DNA of 64,000 nucleotides from Staphylotrichum longicolle (taxonomy: Eukaryota; Ascomycota; Sordariomycetes; Sordariales; Chaetomiaceae). Shown in pieces: positions 53,606-64,000 of this stretch (the stretch's first letter is position 1; every line of letters starts with the position of its first letter). The stretch covers positions 12,239,243-12,303,242 of the forward strand of contig JAHCVI010000001.1 of NCBI GenBank assembly GCA_019096155.1. The letters are read 5' to 3'. The notes under the pieces are model-generated. The model did no database searches. It had not been told where the DNA came from and saw nothing but the letters and a program-made list of their open reading frames with translations. A program made the translations under genes and the position numbers.

Positions 53606-56600
53606 CTAGATATCCAATCCAAGCTCATCCGGAGACCACAGCCGAACAACCGTCGGCCCCGTGCTCGCCCTCTCGGTTCCCTGCACCTGTGCCTGGACCT
53701 GTGCCTGGACCTGTGCCGGAGGGCTTGGCTCGGGTCCCACGATGGGAATCCGCAGCCGCCTCCGGGGCCCAACATTGACCACCCACCCCTCCAGCGTCGC
53801 CGACTCCGCACTGCCCAGCCGCATGGCCTTGGCCGGCAGGAGCACCTCCAGGTCCGAGGTCGACGACACAGACACGCGCCGCTTCATCAGCGCGCGCTTG
53901 TTACTGGTGAGTCTGGCCGTTGTCGGGTTGCCGGTGTTTGTGTCCGTCCGGCTGCTGGAGCTGGATGGCCGGGAGTTCAGGTTGGCCGACTCGCGGGACC
54001 CGTCGTTGTGGCCGCCCTCCACAGTCTCTTCTTCAGCCTCCGAGGTGAGGTCGATGACATTGTGAGTCGTGCTGCGGCTGGGGCTGTTCCACACTGTTGG
54101 CGCCGATGGTTCGCGTGATCTGCTGCTGCCACTGTCCCCGTTGTCGTAGCCGTTGCCGTAGCCGTTGCCGTAGCCGTTGCTCGACTTTGTTGTCGTTGTC
54201 GCCGCCACCTCACGAGGCGTACTCTGCCGATGCCCGTTCTGCTGAACACCAACCTTCTTCGCCTCGGCCTGTCCCGCCCACGCCTCGCAAAACCGCAACC
54301 CCAACGCCAGCGCCATCTGCCTCGCGACGCTGTTGCCCACCAACTTCCACTGGTCCGCCCGCGTGCCCAGCAGCACCTCCCGGTCCGGGAACCCCTGCGC
54401 CCGCCTGATCTCCTGCACCGTCAGCGGGCGATCGTCCGCCCAGTGCAGGCCCGTGCCCGCCCGCGCGTCCGTCGGCTGGCTGCGCGTGGTGACGGTCAGG
54501 AAGACGTCGCCCGGCTTGATGCGCCTCCAGGCCTGCGAGATGGCCGCCACGCGGAACCCGTCGTCGGGGAACAGCTCCCGCTCGGCGGGCGTCATGATGC
54601 CGTTGCCCCCGTCCCACGCCTTGGAAAAGTTCATGCCGTACGGGTGGGTCGGGATGGCCGCGATCTGGTGGCGGAGGCGCTCCGTCACGCCGGCGCAGAC
54701 GCGGTGGTCGGGGAACGCGACGGCCGGCTCGGCCTTGCCGTCGCCGATGAGGGGGAGATCCGAGGTGCCCTCGGCGGCGCTGACGAAGGGGAAGGCGGTG
54801 GGCTGGAACGAGCGCCGGACGAACGGCTCGCCGTTGCACATCTCGCCGAGGCCGCGCGAGGTGACGCCCGGGTAGTGCGAGTGGGAGAGCAGCGGGGCCT
54901 GCGGGAGGGGCAGGCCCGGCGCCGCAAAGTAGACGAACACGCGGTTGCGGCACTGGGGCGCGCCGTGGGACCAGGCGTCGCCCAGGATGAGCTGCGCCTG
55001 GTAGCCCATGCCGACGAGGGCGCAAAAGAGCTGCGAGAGCACGTCCTCGGAGCGGTTGTGGCGCGCCTGGACAATGCTCGAGACGTTTTCCAGGATGCCG
55101 TACTTGGGCCGGTAGAAGTCGACGAACGAAGCAAAGGAGGCCACGAGCGACTGGTTCTTGACTTGCGCCAGCGTCGTCTTGTCGTGCGTCAGCAGCGAGA
55201 AACCCGGGCATGGGCTGCCGGCCGAGATGAACTCGACCTCGCCGGGCCGGGGGACCTTATCCGAGTATTTCCCTTCGATCGCCAGCTGGAGGAGGTCGTC
55301 AACCGACCCCAAAAACGGATTTGCAGCTTCCGGGTTGGGGCTGTTCGCCATGTACGTGTGGACGGCCCGGTCCCAGATGTCGTTGGCCCAGCGCATCTCA
55401 ACCGCTCCGCCCTCCTCGAGCCCTCGGCCAAAGTTGCCGGCTCCGCAAAACAGATCCATCCCCCTGAGTTTGCGGAACGTCTGCCGAGTTGGATCAAACC
55501 CCTGCCGCAAAGAAGTCGGGAAGTCTCCATCATAGGGGACACATTTCGGGGCCTCGCCATCATCCACTGTTTCGAGTCGGTGCGTGATGAAGAACAAGTT
55601 GCCAGTTCCGCCCCTGTCGTACGGAGTGGGGATGACCTCTCCCGGGTTGAAGAAACGCACGAGGCACTTGCCAACAACCCGTGACGGCTTGGCCACCACC
55701 AGCTGGTCCGTGTATACCAGCTCGTTCGGCGCGGCGTTCGCCCGGGGATCGACCAGGCGCCGACGCAGCAGTCGCCGTAGCCGCACGAACATGGTAGCGC
55801 CTTGCCTAAAGACGCCGACCACCTCGTACGGATCAGCAAACGCCTCGTCCCTGGAGCGGACCGCGAGGACGGTATCCCCCGCCGCGAACCCAAGCTTCGG
55901 CGGGCCGTGGGAGCAGACCAGGTGCGACCTCTCCAACGTCACCCAGCGGCGGCTCTCGACCACGTACAGCTGGCGCACAAAGAACTCGCCGTCGCCCTCG
56001 TCGGGGTTGCCAAACCAGTCGATGTCGTGGACGCCCTGCACCTCGTGTTCCTTGACCCGCGCGTGGCGCCCTTCCTCGCAGGTGCAGTGGTCCGACAGAA
56101 ACAGCTCGTTCGGCCAGGGATACAGCATCATGGAACAGGGCGTCTCCACGGGGCGGTAGAACCAGCTGACGTCGAAGCTGCGGGAGCCGTCCTTGGTGAC
56201 GTGGACCTTCTGCACCAGCCCAAACCACCTGTCGTCCTGTGCGGCCCCTTTGGATGCTACGCTGCGCCACTTGGTGCCGGTGGCCTCGCCGTCACGCGGT
56301 GTCGAGATGGTGTCACCGACCTTGATCTGGTCGAGCTCGTCCAGGGGGAGGAAGCACGATTCGGCCGTGCGGGTCCTTTTGCTGCATGGGAGCCGCGTCG
56401 GCGGCGGCGTGGGGGGCTTGTCAGGCTTGGTCCCTCGGTTGAACGGGCCCGGGGGGCCAGTCCCGTAGAATCTGCTCGGCGGACAACCACCAGGAACCCG
56501 AAGCATCTTGCCAATGACCATGTCCCCAAAGCAGTCCTGGATGTATTGCGTGACGATGGTTGGCGGTGCTTCCTCCTTGCCCTGTTTGATTGTCGGAGTT

Positions 56601-57760
56601 GGAGTCGCCTTGGTCTGCTGGTACCGGGTGAAATAGATGGTCTCCTTGAAAAGATCAATTGAAAGGGGCCTCTTGGGCCCCAGCACGCCGTTCATCTCCT
56701 TCCAGATAAAATCAATGTTGGCCGAGACTGAGGTGCGGAAGTCGTCGTCGGGATGCTGCCGCCGCCAATCCTGGAACGCCTGCGAGTTGGCGTGTGTCTG
56801 AAGGAGCCACCGAGTGAAATGGTGCTTGAACGAGTTGATCTCGACCGGGCGTCCCTGGCTGATCATCGCCGCCGAGTAGTCCACGACGTGTTTGGCGAGG
56901 TCCGCAACCCACAGGAACGAGTAGTAGAACCGGGCGTATTCGATGGCAGGCTGGTTGAGGCGGTAGTAAACCTCCCGCTTGGCGTTCAATCTCGACCGCA
57001 CCCAGATCTGGCCTTGGACGCTGGAGTGAGTCGTGTCGTAGTTGCCGATGGGCAGCTCGCAGACTTCGACTTGCCGGACGTAGTACTTGACCCCTCCGCT
57101 GCTGAGCACGCCGTCGAAGTAGAAGCGGTCGTGGCCGAACCGTGTCGTCATGAGCTGCAGAGGCCGCATCTCGTAGTGGTAATGGGCGCCATTGACGTAG
57201 AAGCAAAAGGAGTCGAGCTCAAACTCGACGAACTCCCCTCGGGCAATCCTTTCCTGGGTCTCGGGGGTCTCCATCAACGAAGCCACAGCATTCCCCTCTC
57301 TGCTGGGCCGCATGGGTGGGAGGAAGCCTTCAAAACGTGACCGAGGATGGGCCAGTGTCGACCGCGGCAGCTCGACAGAGATGTTCTTGCTGCGGAGTTC
57401 CTCGAACTCGACGGGAGTGAATGAATGGGCACTCCTGTCGTCAAAAGGTTGCGAGGAGTCCATTGACAACGACTGAACGGACTCGGGGTCGTCAGGCACA
57501 GCGTCGTTGAGGGGCGCTTGTTGGTCAGGTGTATCTCCATTGATGTCTGGCGACGTGAAACTGGCGACGGATGGAGATCTGGGGTTTGAAAGAGGGTTTT
57601 GAACGCTCGGCTTCTCGCCTGGCGTGTCCTCGGTTGGGTCCTGGGACGTGGGCTCCTCGGTGCGAGTGACCTGTCCTCCCCCGCCAGGGGTTATCCGGAA
57701 CTTGGCCATGGAGAGCACCTCCGCGACCAACTCCAAAGTCAGCTTCGGATGGGCAGACAT
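53606..57760 (-). CDS. dim-2: DNA (cytosine-5)-methyltransferase DIM-2
   Basis: Nuclear enzyme that methylates cytosine in heterochromatin; in Neurospora DIM-2 is guided by HP1 to RIP-mutated DNA. The open frame is uninterrupted for about 1384 residues. After a low-complexity N-terminus comes the DIM-2-specific region (SVELPRSTLAHPRSRFEGF, EFELDSFCFYVNGAHYHYEM, QGQIWVRSRLNAKREVYY). Two BAH-type segments follow (KVGDTISTPRD...WFGLVQKVH; HCTCEEGRHARVKEHEV), then the catalytic domain: motif I GMDLFCGAGNFGRGLEEGG, motif IV GSPCPGFSLL with the catalytic Cys near residue 850, ENVSSIV, QCRNRVFVYFAAPG and QWKLVGNSVARQMALALG. The C-terminal tail is low complexity with NGYG and VQAQ repeats. The start is the first ATG in the open frame; an upstream exon is possible because a splice-acceptor-like TTCAG lies just before. 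Confidence 0.93.
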   Translation of the reverse strand: MSAHPKLTLELVAEVLSMAKFRITPGGGGQVTRTEEPTSQDPTEDTPGEKPSVQNPLSNPRSPSVASFTSPDINGDTPDQQAPLNDAVPDDPESVQSLSMDSSQPFDDRSAHSFTPVEFEELRSKNISVELPRSTLAHPRSRFEGFLPPMRPSREGNAVASLMETPETQERIARGEFVEFELDSFCFYVNGAHYHYEMRPLQLMTTRFGHDRFYFDGVLSSGGVKYYVRQVEVCELPIGNYDTTHSSVQGQIWVRSRLNAKREVYYRLNQPAIEYARFYYSFLWVADLAKHVVDYSAAMISQGRPVEINSFKHHFTRWLLQTHANSQAFQDWRRQHPDDDFRTSVSANIDFIWKEMNGVLGPKRPLSIDLFKETIYFTRYQQTKATPTPTIKQGKEEAPPTIVTQYIQDCFGDMVIGKMLRVPGGCPPSRFYGTGPPGPFNRGTKPDKPPTPPPTRLPCSKRTRTAESCFLPLDELDQIKVGDTISTPRDGEATGTKWRSVASKGAAQDDRWFGLVQKVHVTKDGSRSFDVSWFYRPVETPCSMMLYPWPNELFLSDHCTCEEGRHARVKEHEVQGVHDIDWFGNPDEGDGEFFVRQLYVVESRRWVTLERSHLVCSHGPPKLGFAAGDTVLAVRSRDEAFADPYEVVGVFRQGATMFVRLRRLLRRRLVDPRANAAPNELVYTDQLVVAKPSRVVGKCLVRFFNPGEVIPTPYDRGGTGNLFFITHRLETVDDGEAPKCVPYDGDFPTSLRQGFDPTRQTFRKLRGMDLFCGAGNFGRGLEEGGAVEMRWANDIWDRAVHTYMANSPNPEAANPFLGSVDDLLQLAIEGKYSDKVPRPGEVEFISAGSPCPGFSLLTHDKTTLAQVKNQSLVASFASFVDFYRPKYGILENVSSIVQARHNRSEDVLSQLFCALVGMGYQAQLILGDAWSHGAPQCRNRVFVYFAAPGLPLPQAPLLSHSHYPGVTSRGLGEMCNGEPFVRRSFQPTAFPFVSAAEGTSDLPLIGDGKAEPAVAFPDHRVCAGVTERLRHQIAAIPTHPYGMNFSKAWDGGNGIMTPAERELFPDDGFRVAAISQAWRRIKPGDVFLTVTTRSQPTDARAGTGLHWADDRPLTVQEIRRAQGFPDREVLLGTRADQWKLVGNSVARQMALALGLRFCEAWAGQAEAKKVGVQQNGHRQSTPREVAATTTTKSSNGYGNGYGNGYDNGDSGSSRSREPSAPTVWNSPSRSTTHNVIDLTSEAEEETVEGGHNDGSRESANLNSRPSSSSSRTDTNTGNPTTARLTSNKRALMKRRVSVSSTSDLEVLLPAKAMRLGSAESATLEGWVVNVGPRRRLRIPIVGPEPSPPAQVQAQVQAQVQGTERASTGPTVVRLWSPDELGLDI
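53684..53717. repeat. 12-bp repeat in DIM-2 tail (VQAQ)
   Basis: Nearly three tandem copies of a 12-bp unit, read on the minus strand as Val-Gln-Ala-Gln. A second 12-bp array at 54145-54180 encodes Asn-Gly-Tyr-Gly. Confidence 0.8.
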
Positions 57761-58710
57761 CCAGGGATGCACCGGCCTCGCCCGCTGAAGCGAAAGAGGT
57801 TGTGTGGTATGAAATGAGTCGGAAAGCTGGGGGAATAATAGCTGCCGACATGAGGATGATGGTCTAAGCAGAGGAAGGAGGTTAAGGATAGCTCAAACTG
57901 AAATACTGGCAATGCTGGCTGGCTTGAGGAAGTGTCGTTGACATTCGTGAATAGGAGAGTCGGGAGGGATAAGAATAGCAGCGAACGGATAAATGAAAAA
58001 TAAAATGAAATGAACTTCTTCCCCCCCAAAAAAACTGGAAAGAAAAAGAAGGTGAAAATAAAAATCCAGCGTTTGTCTATGCAAGAATACTTGGTTCTCA
58101 GCCAGCACCCGAGCAACAACCAGGTCTCCGTCGAGAATGGGCGACGACAATCACACAATAGGACCCCGGAAGCCAATAGAGAGTGGCCCAGGCACTCACA
58201 GCGCAATGCCTCAACCAGGGTGCGCTCGGCTTTCAGCCAGGGTTGTCAGCCTTGCAAACACACAAAGGGGCGCATTCCATCCAGGTCAATGGAGACGCCC
58301 TCTTCAAACCCAGAGAGGCGCGTTTGTTCTGCAGCCCGCATTGTGACGCGAAGCCAGGAACGGAAACGGGGCCTGGAGGCCAAGAGCCGGAATTGACCAA
58401 TTAGCGTGGAAAGCGACGCAGGGATGAGGACGACATGACCAAAAGTGAAAGCGAAGGCTCCACGTATTCGATGCTGATCCAGTGCCGTGTTGAGTGGAAG
58501 CGATTTCGGACGAGGGCAGCCGCAGGCCCAGAATTTTGTCAAGGTTATATATTTTCCGTGCCGTCTCCGTTGAATCAGATTTCGGGTCATGGTCCGTTTG
58601 CAGGGAGGCAAAAGGCACAGCAACGAAGGAAAGGGGGCCGAAAGTGAAGGTCATGAACATGATACAGATATATATGATTGTACAGGATGTAGTGATGTAT
58701 GTGAACACAG
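57761..58710. other. Intergenic: upstream of DIM-2, downstream of mitochondrial protein
   Basis: About 0.95 kb. The DIM-2 side is T/C-rich on the minus strand with CTAAC- and AG-like splice signals, so it may include a non-coding or short coding first exon of DIM-2. No other gene was seen. Confidence 0.45.
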
Positions 58711-61700
58711 CTAGACAAAGTCCTTTCTCGAAACATGTTCCCGCTCATGCTCCGGCTCGCAAAACTCGAGTGGCAGCCCGGGTCTCAGATCGGCCAGCGA
58801 CTCTCCCGCATCCTGCTCAGGATTGCCAAAGTTGACCATCTGCCTGAGCTGCGGCCAGTAGTCGACCATGACCACGTCCGTCTCCAGCTCTGGGAGCGCC
58901 CGGTCCTCTTGCCAACTCCCCTTGGGCCAAAACCACGTGCACCCCGTGTTCCAACGCATCGTCTCGAGCCGCTCTTTCAGGCGCTCCATCTCGGCCGGCT
59001 CTACGAGCTTCTTGCCCATCTCGGCAAAGTAGGTAATCGTGCGCATCGTGTAGTGGTAGTCCAGGTTGTGCGACGTCTTGGCCTCCTCGCGGATGTACTC
59101 CTGGTCCCACCCGTCCAGCAGCCAGTCCATCACCCGCACCATCTCCACGTGGTTGCCGCAGCACGCCAGCGCCATCATGTACCGGTACAACGGCCGCCCG
59201 ACGACGTTGAAGCGGAGCATCCCCGGCGCGACACCGCTGTCCACGTCGTCGACGCTTTCCTCGGTCTCGGCGCCTGCGAGTTCCGTGGGGATCGGCGTCG
59301 TGATGGCTGCGAACGTCTTCACAGCGTATCGATGCGCCTTGAAGACGAGCTTGTCAAGCATGGTGGTGCCGGCGATGTACGGGCGCGGGACCATCTTCCC
59401 TTCCTCCGCCTGTTCGAACGTCGTCAACTTCAGCGCCTTGCGGATCATGAGGCAGAGTGCCTCGAACGACCGGGAATCGACGCCCTTGGACGTCGTGGTG
59501 CGCTCAAAAATCGTCAAGAAGGTCATCAGCGTCTCGAGGAGGTTGTATTCGGCCCCCATGCGACTGTAGAGGATCTTTCGTCCGGCCAAGGCTTCCATAA
59601 TCGTGTGCCAGGGGAGCTTGTCGACCCTAGCGGCCCAAGGGTTGTGCCGGTGGAACGCCGTAGTGAGCGTGATGGCCTCTTGAATTGAACCGCCCTGTGA
59701 TACCTCCCTGGACCTGTCCTGCAGTTCACCATCGGGATCGGGGCTGGCAGCAGCCACGTCTGCGCCCTCGGTTTCCTCCAGAGGATCAGCCACGAGGGCA
59801 TCTTCCCGCGGCGCTCTTGTGTGGAGGCGGCAGAGCATGGCAATCCAGGCATTGAAAATAGTTAACGGCAGTTTGGACAACTCCATCAGACTCTCTCTGT
59901 CTGCCTTCGACGCGGGCACCTTGAGCGCGTCGACGTGTTCGTGATAGGGGCTGTCGTTCAGATACCGCAAAGCCGCCATCCTGGACGGGGCATTTCGGAC
60001 GAGGATCATGAGACACTTGTCGGCGGGCTTGAGCTTATCTTGGATAAGCATCATGTCGTAGAGCTCCTCGGGGCTCGGAGGGGTGAGTCTGGCAATCTCA
60101 AAATCGCTGAGGTTGCCGTCATGCACGGGAAACACCTCTTTGGCGTCGCCCGGTCGGATCGCCGGTGACTCTGTGACTGGACGGGCGTAGAGCTTCTCAA
60201 ACATCTCGGCGTACACTGCGAGGTTGGGACGAATGTTCTGCTCCGGCGGGTTCTCAAACAACATCCAAGCTTCCCTGGCATTTCTCGTCGCCTTCAGCTG
60301 TGCGGCCCACTCCACGTAGACGTTCAGACTGGATCGTGAGCCCGAAAAGAAAGGCGGTGCCAAAGATCGAGTTTGTATCGTCGGGGTTTGCCCGAAGGTC
60401 GATCCGCCGAGCGCGCTCAGGGCTCGATCGACAATGTCGTCGTTGTAGCCCGCTTCGCGGACAAGCATGCCTGCCTTGGCGCTCCTGCTGAGATCGTCTT
60501 CGGGATCGCGCCGCTCGTCTATGCCATCCAAGGTGCGCCGGTACGGCGGCCAAGTCTTGGCCGCCCGGTCCGCGTTCTTAGCCTCGCCTTTAGTCTTTTG
60601 CAGCGCGATCAATACCGACCTGACGGCCCGGTAGCCGTTCTGATCCATCACGAGGGGCGGCTCGGTCGACGCCGCAAGTCGCAGCATGTGGCGCTGGGCA
60701 GCCCAATTGTGCTCCATGTGATCGATCGGGCGGACACGCGCGGGCCAGGAAAAGTACTGCAGAGACTTGTTCAAGAGGAGTGCCCGCGCTTGGTGGCCCG
60801 TCAATGCCCGCGCTCCGCTATCGAGACGTATTGTGACGAGGAAGTCGGCCGTGAGGCGGGCGAGCAGCGGCATCGCCGCGGGCCATCCCTCGCGACAATG
60901 CCAGACAAGACGGTAGAGGAAGGTCACGTAGTGGTTCCACGTCATAGCAGGTCCCTGGTACTTGTATGCTGGGTGGTTCAGCTCATCCTGCGGCCGTTCC
61001 CGGAGAATGTAGTTCTCCCTGATGTACTGCATCAGGGCCAAGAAGGTGGCGGGCTCCTGGATCTTCTTGTCCTTGGCCAGGAGGACCTGGAGGAGAAACA
61101 GGGGCTTCCGGCAGTTGCTCTTGAGAAATCTCTGGATCTTGACGTCTCCGCTGACGGGGGAGAGGATCCAGAGCCACTGCTTGATGTCGGCCTCGGAGAT
61201 ACCGGTCTCACTTTCAAGCTGAGCCAGCCGCTCCTTCCAATCCTCGGTGGAGCCCAGATATTGTTCCATTTTCAACTCCACGTCGCGCCGACGCGCCAGG
61301 AGAGTGTGCCTTCGGAGAAAAGCCTGCGCGGTTAGCACAGGAAGGCGAAGGGTTCTGTTTCTGGCGATGGCGCGGGCGAGGCGGAATTGTTCTTGCGCCC
61401 AGGCGCGGTGTCGCCAACGGTGCAACATGCCGAGCACCTTGGAGGGCGAGTAAGGCGTGAAGTCTTTCTCATACGACTTATGCTTGCCGGGATCTGGCAG
61501 CTCCCACTCGCGGCCCATGCGCGCTTCCGCTAGGACTATCCATAGCTCTTCCTGTTTCTCCTCCTCCGTCATCTCAAGAAAACCCGTCGGTAGCGACTTT
61601 AGCTGGTCGGGGTCTGTTGGAACCTCGAGATGTGGGAAGACGAGTTCGCGGTCTCTGAAATCCTGTCGCCCAGACTCTGACCAGGCCGGGGTGTCCTCGG

Positions 61701-62240
61701 CCACGTCGGCCTCTCCGGCTTGTGAAGCCCGTTTCACACCTGGCTGCAGACCAACCGGGCTTCCGAAACACTCGCTGAATCCATCTTCTGGTTTGTCGGG
61801 GCTCTTGTCGAGTTCGTCGTCTTGTTCATCAAGGCGTCTTCTTGTATTCGACTGCCACCATTGTTCCGCCGCACTCTCGACCGCTATGGTCCGGGTTCGC
61901 TCGGGGGATAAGGGTTCAAAGACGTCAGTAGAAGCTTGGTGCTGACGTTCGCGCTCAGCTTTTACCGCCTGTTCTGTGAGGCGGACGACTCGACCGAATG
62001 GGTCATCGGAGCTGGGCTGGTCGGGGGTCTCTGCCTGCTTGCTGCCATCGTGATCGGTCGACTGCCAACGGATACCGGGGCGCGCGTAATGATTGAGCCG
62101 CTGCAAGAGCCCAAGTTAGCCTTCAACAGAATAGAGGAGCAGTGGGAGGGAAAGTCAGGAGACGGAATGCGACGAACCAGGCGAGCGAGCGCGCTGTACC
62201 CCTCCGCCCGTCTCACGGCAGTGATCCCCACTCTGAGCAT
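58711..62240 (-). CDS. Large probable mitochondrial protein, fungal, function unknown
   Basis: Two exons, 62240-62178 and 62100-58711, give 1150 residues. The first exon supplies MLRVGITAVRRAEGYSALAR, which is Arg-rich, lacks acid apart from one Glu, and joins RLNHYARPGIRWQST: a typical mitochondrial presequence. The intron has a branch GCTAAC and acceptor TTGCAG. The body is alpha-helical, with Arg/Trp-rich blocks (VLGMLHRWRHRAWAQEQFRL, KQWLWILSPVSGDVKIQRFL, WNHYVTFLYRLVWHCREGWP) and ends with a conserved-looking block (MRWNTGCTWFWPKGSWQED, VMVDYWPQLRQMVNFG). I do not recognise a named family. Helical-repeat RNA-binding proteins of fungal mitochondria (PPR-like) have this size and composition, so organelle gene expression is a reasonable guess but no more. 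Confidence 0.8.
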
Positions 62241-63233
62241 TGAAGCTAGCAGCCACTCATCGTAGCCGTAGTGCTGCCCTGAGTAGCTGTGGCCACAATA
62301 ACAGCAGGAGTCGTGTTCTTTAATCTGCGCTACGTTGCAACAAGACAATTCGAATGTTGCGAGTTGCTGGAACAAAGTTTAAACAAATGAAGGCCGACTT
62401 CTGGAACGAATGAATTCTGGACCCACCTGCAGTTCTGCGAGCCCCACTGTTTCGTGCAGTTCAGGACCCATGGATTCTTTGCCATTGGAGCGCTGGGGCA
62501 AAGATGCAGGGGGTTCCATGCCATTAGCCAACGGGGAGTGAATGGTGGGGAAGTTTGTGTCTTGTGAGTTTGCATCTTCAACTTGCAAGCCTCCCACAGC
62601 ATGACTCTGGAAAATCAATGAGTAAGTCTTGAGTCACTGCCCCATCGTACACAAGGAACAGACTTGGCCATGTATCAACTAGAAAGCGCACCATCAATTA
62701 CATCTGTTCCTCGCACCGGCCCTGAAGTCTGTGAACAAGGGAAAATAACGAACCACGGGAGGTTGGCGCCTTTCTGGACAAGGAGAACCACAACCCCAAC
62801 CGGCTTCTTGAACCGGTGTTGCAGATCGGCGTTGACTCGCTCAGAAACCCTTCTTAGGTAACATCCCCAAAGAGTGCATCGACAAGCGCAGGCCCGGCGT
62901 GTCCCCCTCGGCAGGCTTGCTGACCCAGGTATCGCGAGAGCCAACGGGTTCCCAAGAGCAAGTGCATAAGAAGACTGGGAAGAGCGGGCCACGAGGCAAC
63001 GCAAGTGGCCATGCTGTTGAGCTGAAATGCATGCAGCAAAGCCTCCGTTCTGAGCTCTTGGTTCACCAATCCAAACGCCTGCAAGACGCCTCACCTATGG
63101 ACTCAGGTCTTGGGGCCATTCCCGGATGGGGGATGCGCATCTGGTCAAAAAAGCGACCATCAATCCCTGGGTTGGAGCAGCCAGCGTTGTTCAACACTCC
63201 AAATCAACCTGAAAGTCTCAACCCCCGTGTGTG
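62241..63233. other. Intergenic, divergent upstream region
   Basis: About 1 kb between the mitochondrial protein gene and the edge-truncated membrane protein gene. No supported gene was seen; an upstream exon of the membrane protein cannot be excluded. Confidence 0.4.
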
Positions 63234-64000
63234 ATGGGTTACGTGCAAGATGCGAGCATGCGGCCAGTCCTGGCACCCGATGCTGGGTCCCAGACTCATC
63301 CAGGTTTCTCTGGGAAGCTCTCCCGTCTGATGATACGTGTTGAGCGGGTCGGGACCCTCTCAGTCCTGAGTCTTGCACTGGGAGGCGTCAGTCTCATCCT
63401 CTTTGCTCGAAACGTCGGCTCTTCCGACGCCTCCAACATCTTCAACAAAGGCACCAAGGACAGCGGGCAGGGTGTATTCCGCTACGGCTCCCAGCTTTCG
63501 GTGCAGACATGGCTCGCCATACTCGGCGCCACCTTTGGTCTCCTCTCCTATGGCCTTGCTGGCACCTCCACGCACCTCTTTGACTTGTGGAGCAGCTGGC
63601 GAACGACCAGGTGCGATGAGGATCCCGGTCTCGACTACGCGTCCTATCTGAACACGCAACCGAGGGCACCCGTGACGCTCGGCTTTTTACACGGATTCTT
63701 CATCTTCGTCTTCCTGCGTTATGTCGTGGTCGCACTGGGTATCGCGGCCTCAATCGGGTACAAGTTTGCAGTCGTCGAAGTGACCTACAAGGGGATCGAA
63801 GCGATCCCGGTCGGCCATGTCCGACTCCGTCTCCCGCCGCCGCGGGCCATCGAAAGCGGCACCACGAGTCCCTGGGTCAGCGACGGTCCGACACTTTACC
63901 AGAACCGCGCTTTCAGTCACAGTGTACACTGGAATAAGACCGAGTCCGCTCTCTGTGCCCCGCTGGCGATTGCCATGGTGGGCTGGGCGAACTGCAGCGG
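63234..64000 (+). CDS. Multi-pass membrane protein of unknown function, 3'-truncated by window edge
   Basis: The frame is open from 63213 to the end of the window; the first ATG is at 63234, with others at 63258 and 63330. It encodes at least 255 residues. A first hydrophobic helix (VGTLSVLSLALGGVSLILFA) is followed by a polar loop, a second helix (WLAILGATFGLLSYGLAG) and the motif LDYASYLNTQPRAPVTLGFL. A third helix comes next (FFIFVFLRYVVVALGIAASI). After it, an extracellular-type region carries Asn-x-Ser/Thr sites (NKTES). The layout resembles large fungal integral membrane proteins of unknown role that share the YLNTQPRAP-like segment. No enzymatic motif was recognised, and the C-terminal part is missing. 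Confidence 0.65.
   Translation, partial: MGYVQDASMRPVLAPDAGSQTHPGFSGKLSRLMIRVERVGTLSVLSLALGGVSLILFARNVGSSDASNIFNKGTKDSGQGVFRYGSQLSVQTWLAILGATFGLLSYGLAGTSTHLFDLWSSWRTTRCDEDPGLDYASYLNTQPRAPVTLGFLHGFFIFVFLRYVVVALGIAASIGYKFAVVEVTYKGIEAIPVGHVRLRLPPPRAIESGTTSPWVSDGPTLYQNRAFSHSVHWNKTESALCAPLAIAMVGWANCS

Noticed and set aside
57525..57851. 108-codon minus-strand frame overlapping the DIM-2 N-terminus
   Set aside because: Out-of-frame shadow of DIM-2, although a splice-acceptor-like site inside it could belong to an upstream DIM-2 exon.

Overview
The window is a gene-dense piece of a filamentous ascomycete genome. DNA is GC-rich, introns are about 50-80 nt with GTRNGT...CTRAC...YAG signals, and almost every gene has a recognisable Sordariomycete orthologue: a DIM-2-type DNA methyltransferase, the MIK-1/BCK1 MAPKKK, FIG1 and NADH dehydrogenase 21.3 kDa. 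I infer the order Sordariales (Neurospora/Chaetomium relatives). No transposon, tRNA, rRNA, CRISPR array or AT-rich RIP-mutated repeat was seen.

Layout. 1-1023 holds the 3' part of an acyl-CoA dehydrogenase. About 1.5-2.5 kb (minus) looks like a spliced non-coding host gene with three related box C/D snoRNA-like units. 2.6-3.4 kb: complex I 21.3 kDa subunit (minus). 4.6-8.6 kb: UBP2-type deubiquitinase. 9.3-12.2 kb: MSH2 (minus, frame interrupted). 12.7-13.9 kb: TRM10. 14.0-15.8 kb: primase small subunit (minus). 16.4-18.7 kb: GH5 steryl-glucosidase/glucocerebrosidase-like enzyme. 20.3-25.4 kb: BCK1/MIK-1 kinase (frame broken near its end). 27.2-30.2 kb: GH47 mannosidase. 31.1-32.2 kb: FIG1 (minus). 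33.8-34.5 kb: DsbA-like protein. 34.6-35.5 kb: DASH subunit SPC34 (minus, frame interrupted). 37.5-38.5 kb: disordered protein of unknown function. 39.9-42.1 kb: TAF12. 43.5-45.4 kb: RPN3. 45.9-47.3 kb: Topors-like RING protein (minus, frame mismatch). 47.6-49.5 kb: SLD2. 50.2-52.3 kb: secreted Ser/Thr-rich protein with a chitin-binding-like module (minus). 53.6-57.8 kb: DIM-2 (minus). 58.7-62.2 kb: large mitochondrial-type protein (minus). From 63.2 kb: the start of a membrane protein cut by the window edge.

The genes are independent eukaryotic units, not an operon. Some themes recur. Replication and genome maintenance is represented by MSH2, primase, SLD2, SPC34 and DIM-2, and the upstream regions of MSH2, primase and SLD2 carry MCB-like ACGCGT/ACGCG sites. 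Ubiquitin/proteasome functions are UBP2, RPN3 and the RING protein. Surface and mating/cell-wall functions are MIK-1, FIG1 and the CBM-bearing mucin-like protein.

The most notable signals are the intronic snoRNA-like cluster near the left end and a set of small indels that break MSH2, MIK-1, SPC34 and the RING gene. These indels may be assembly or base-calling errors or real mutations; the sequence alone cannot decide.
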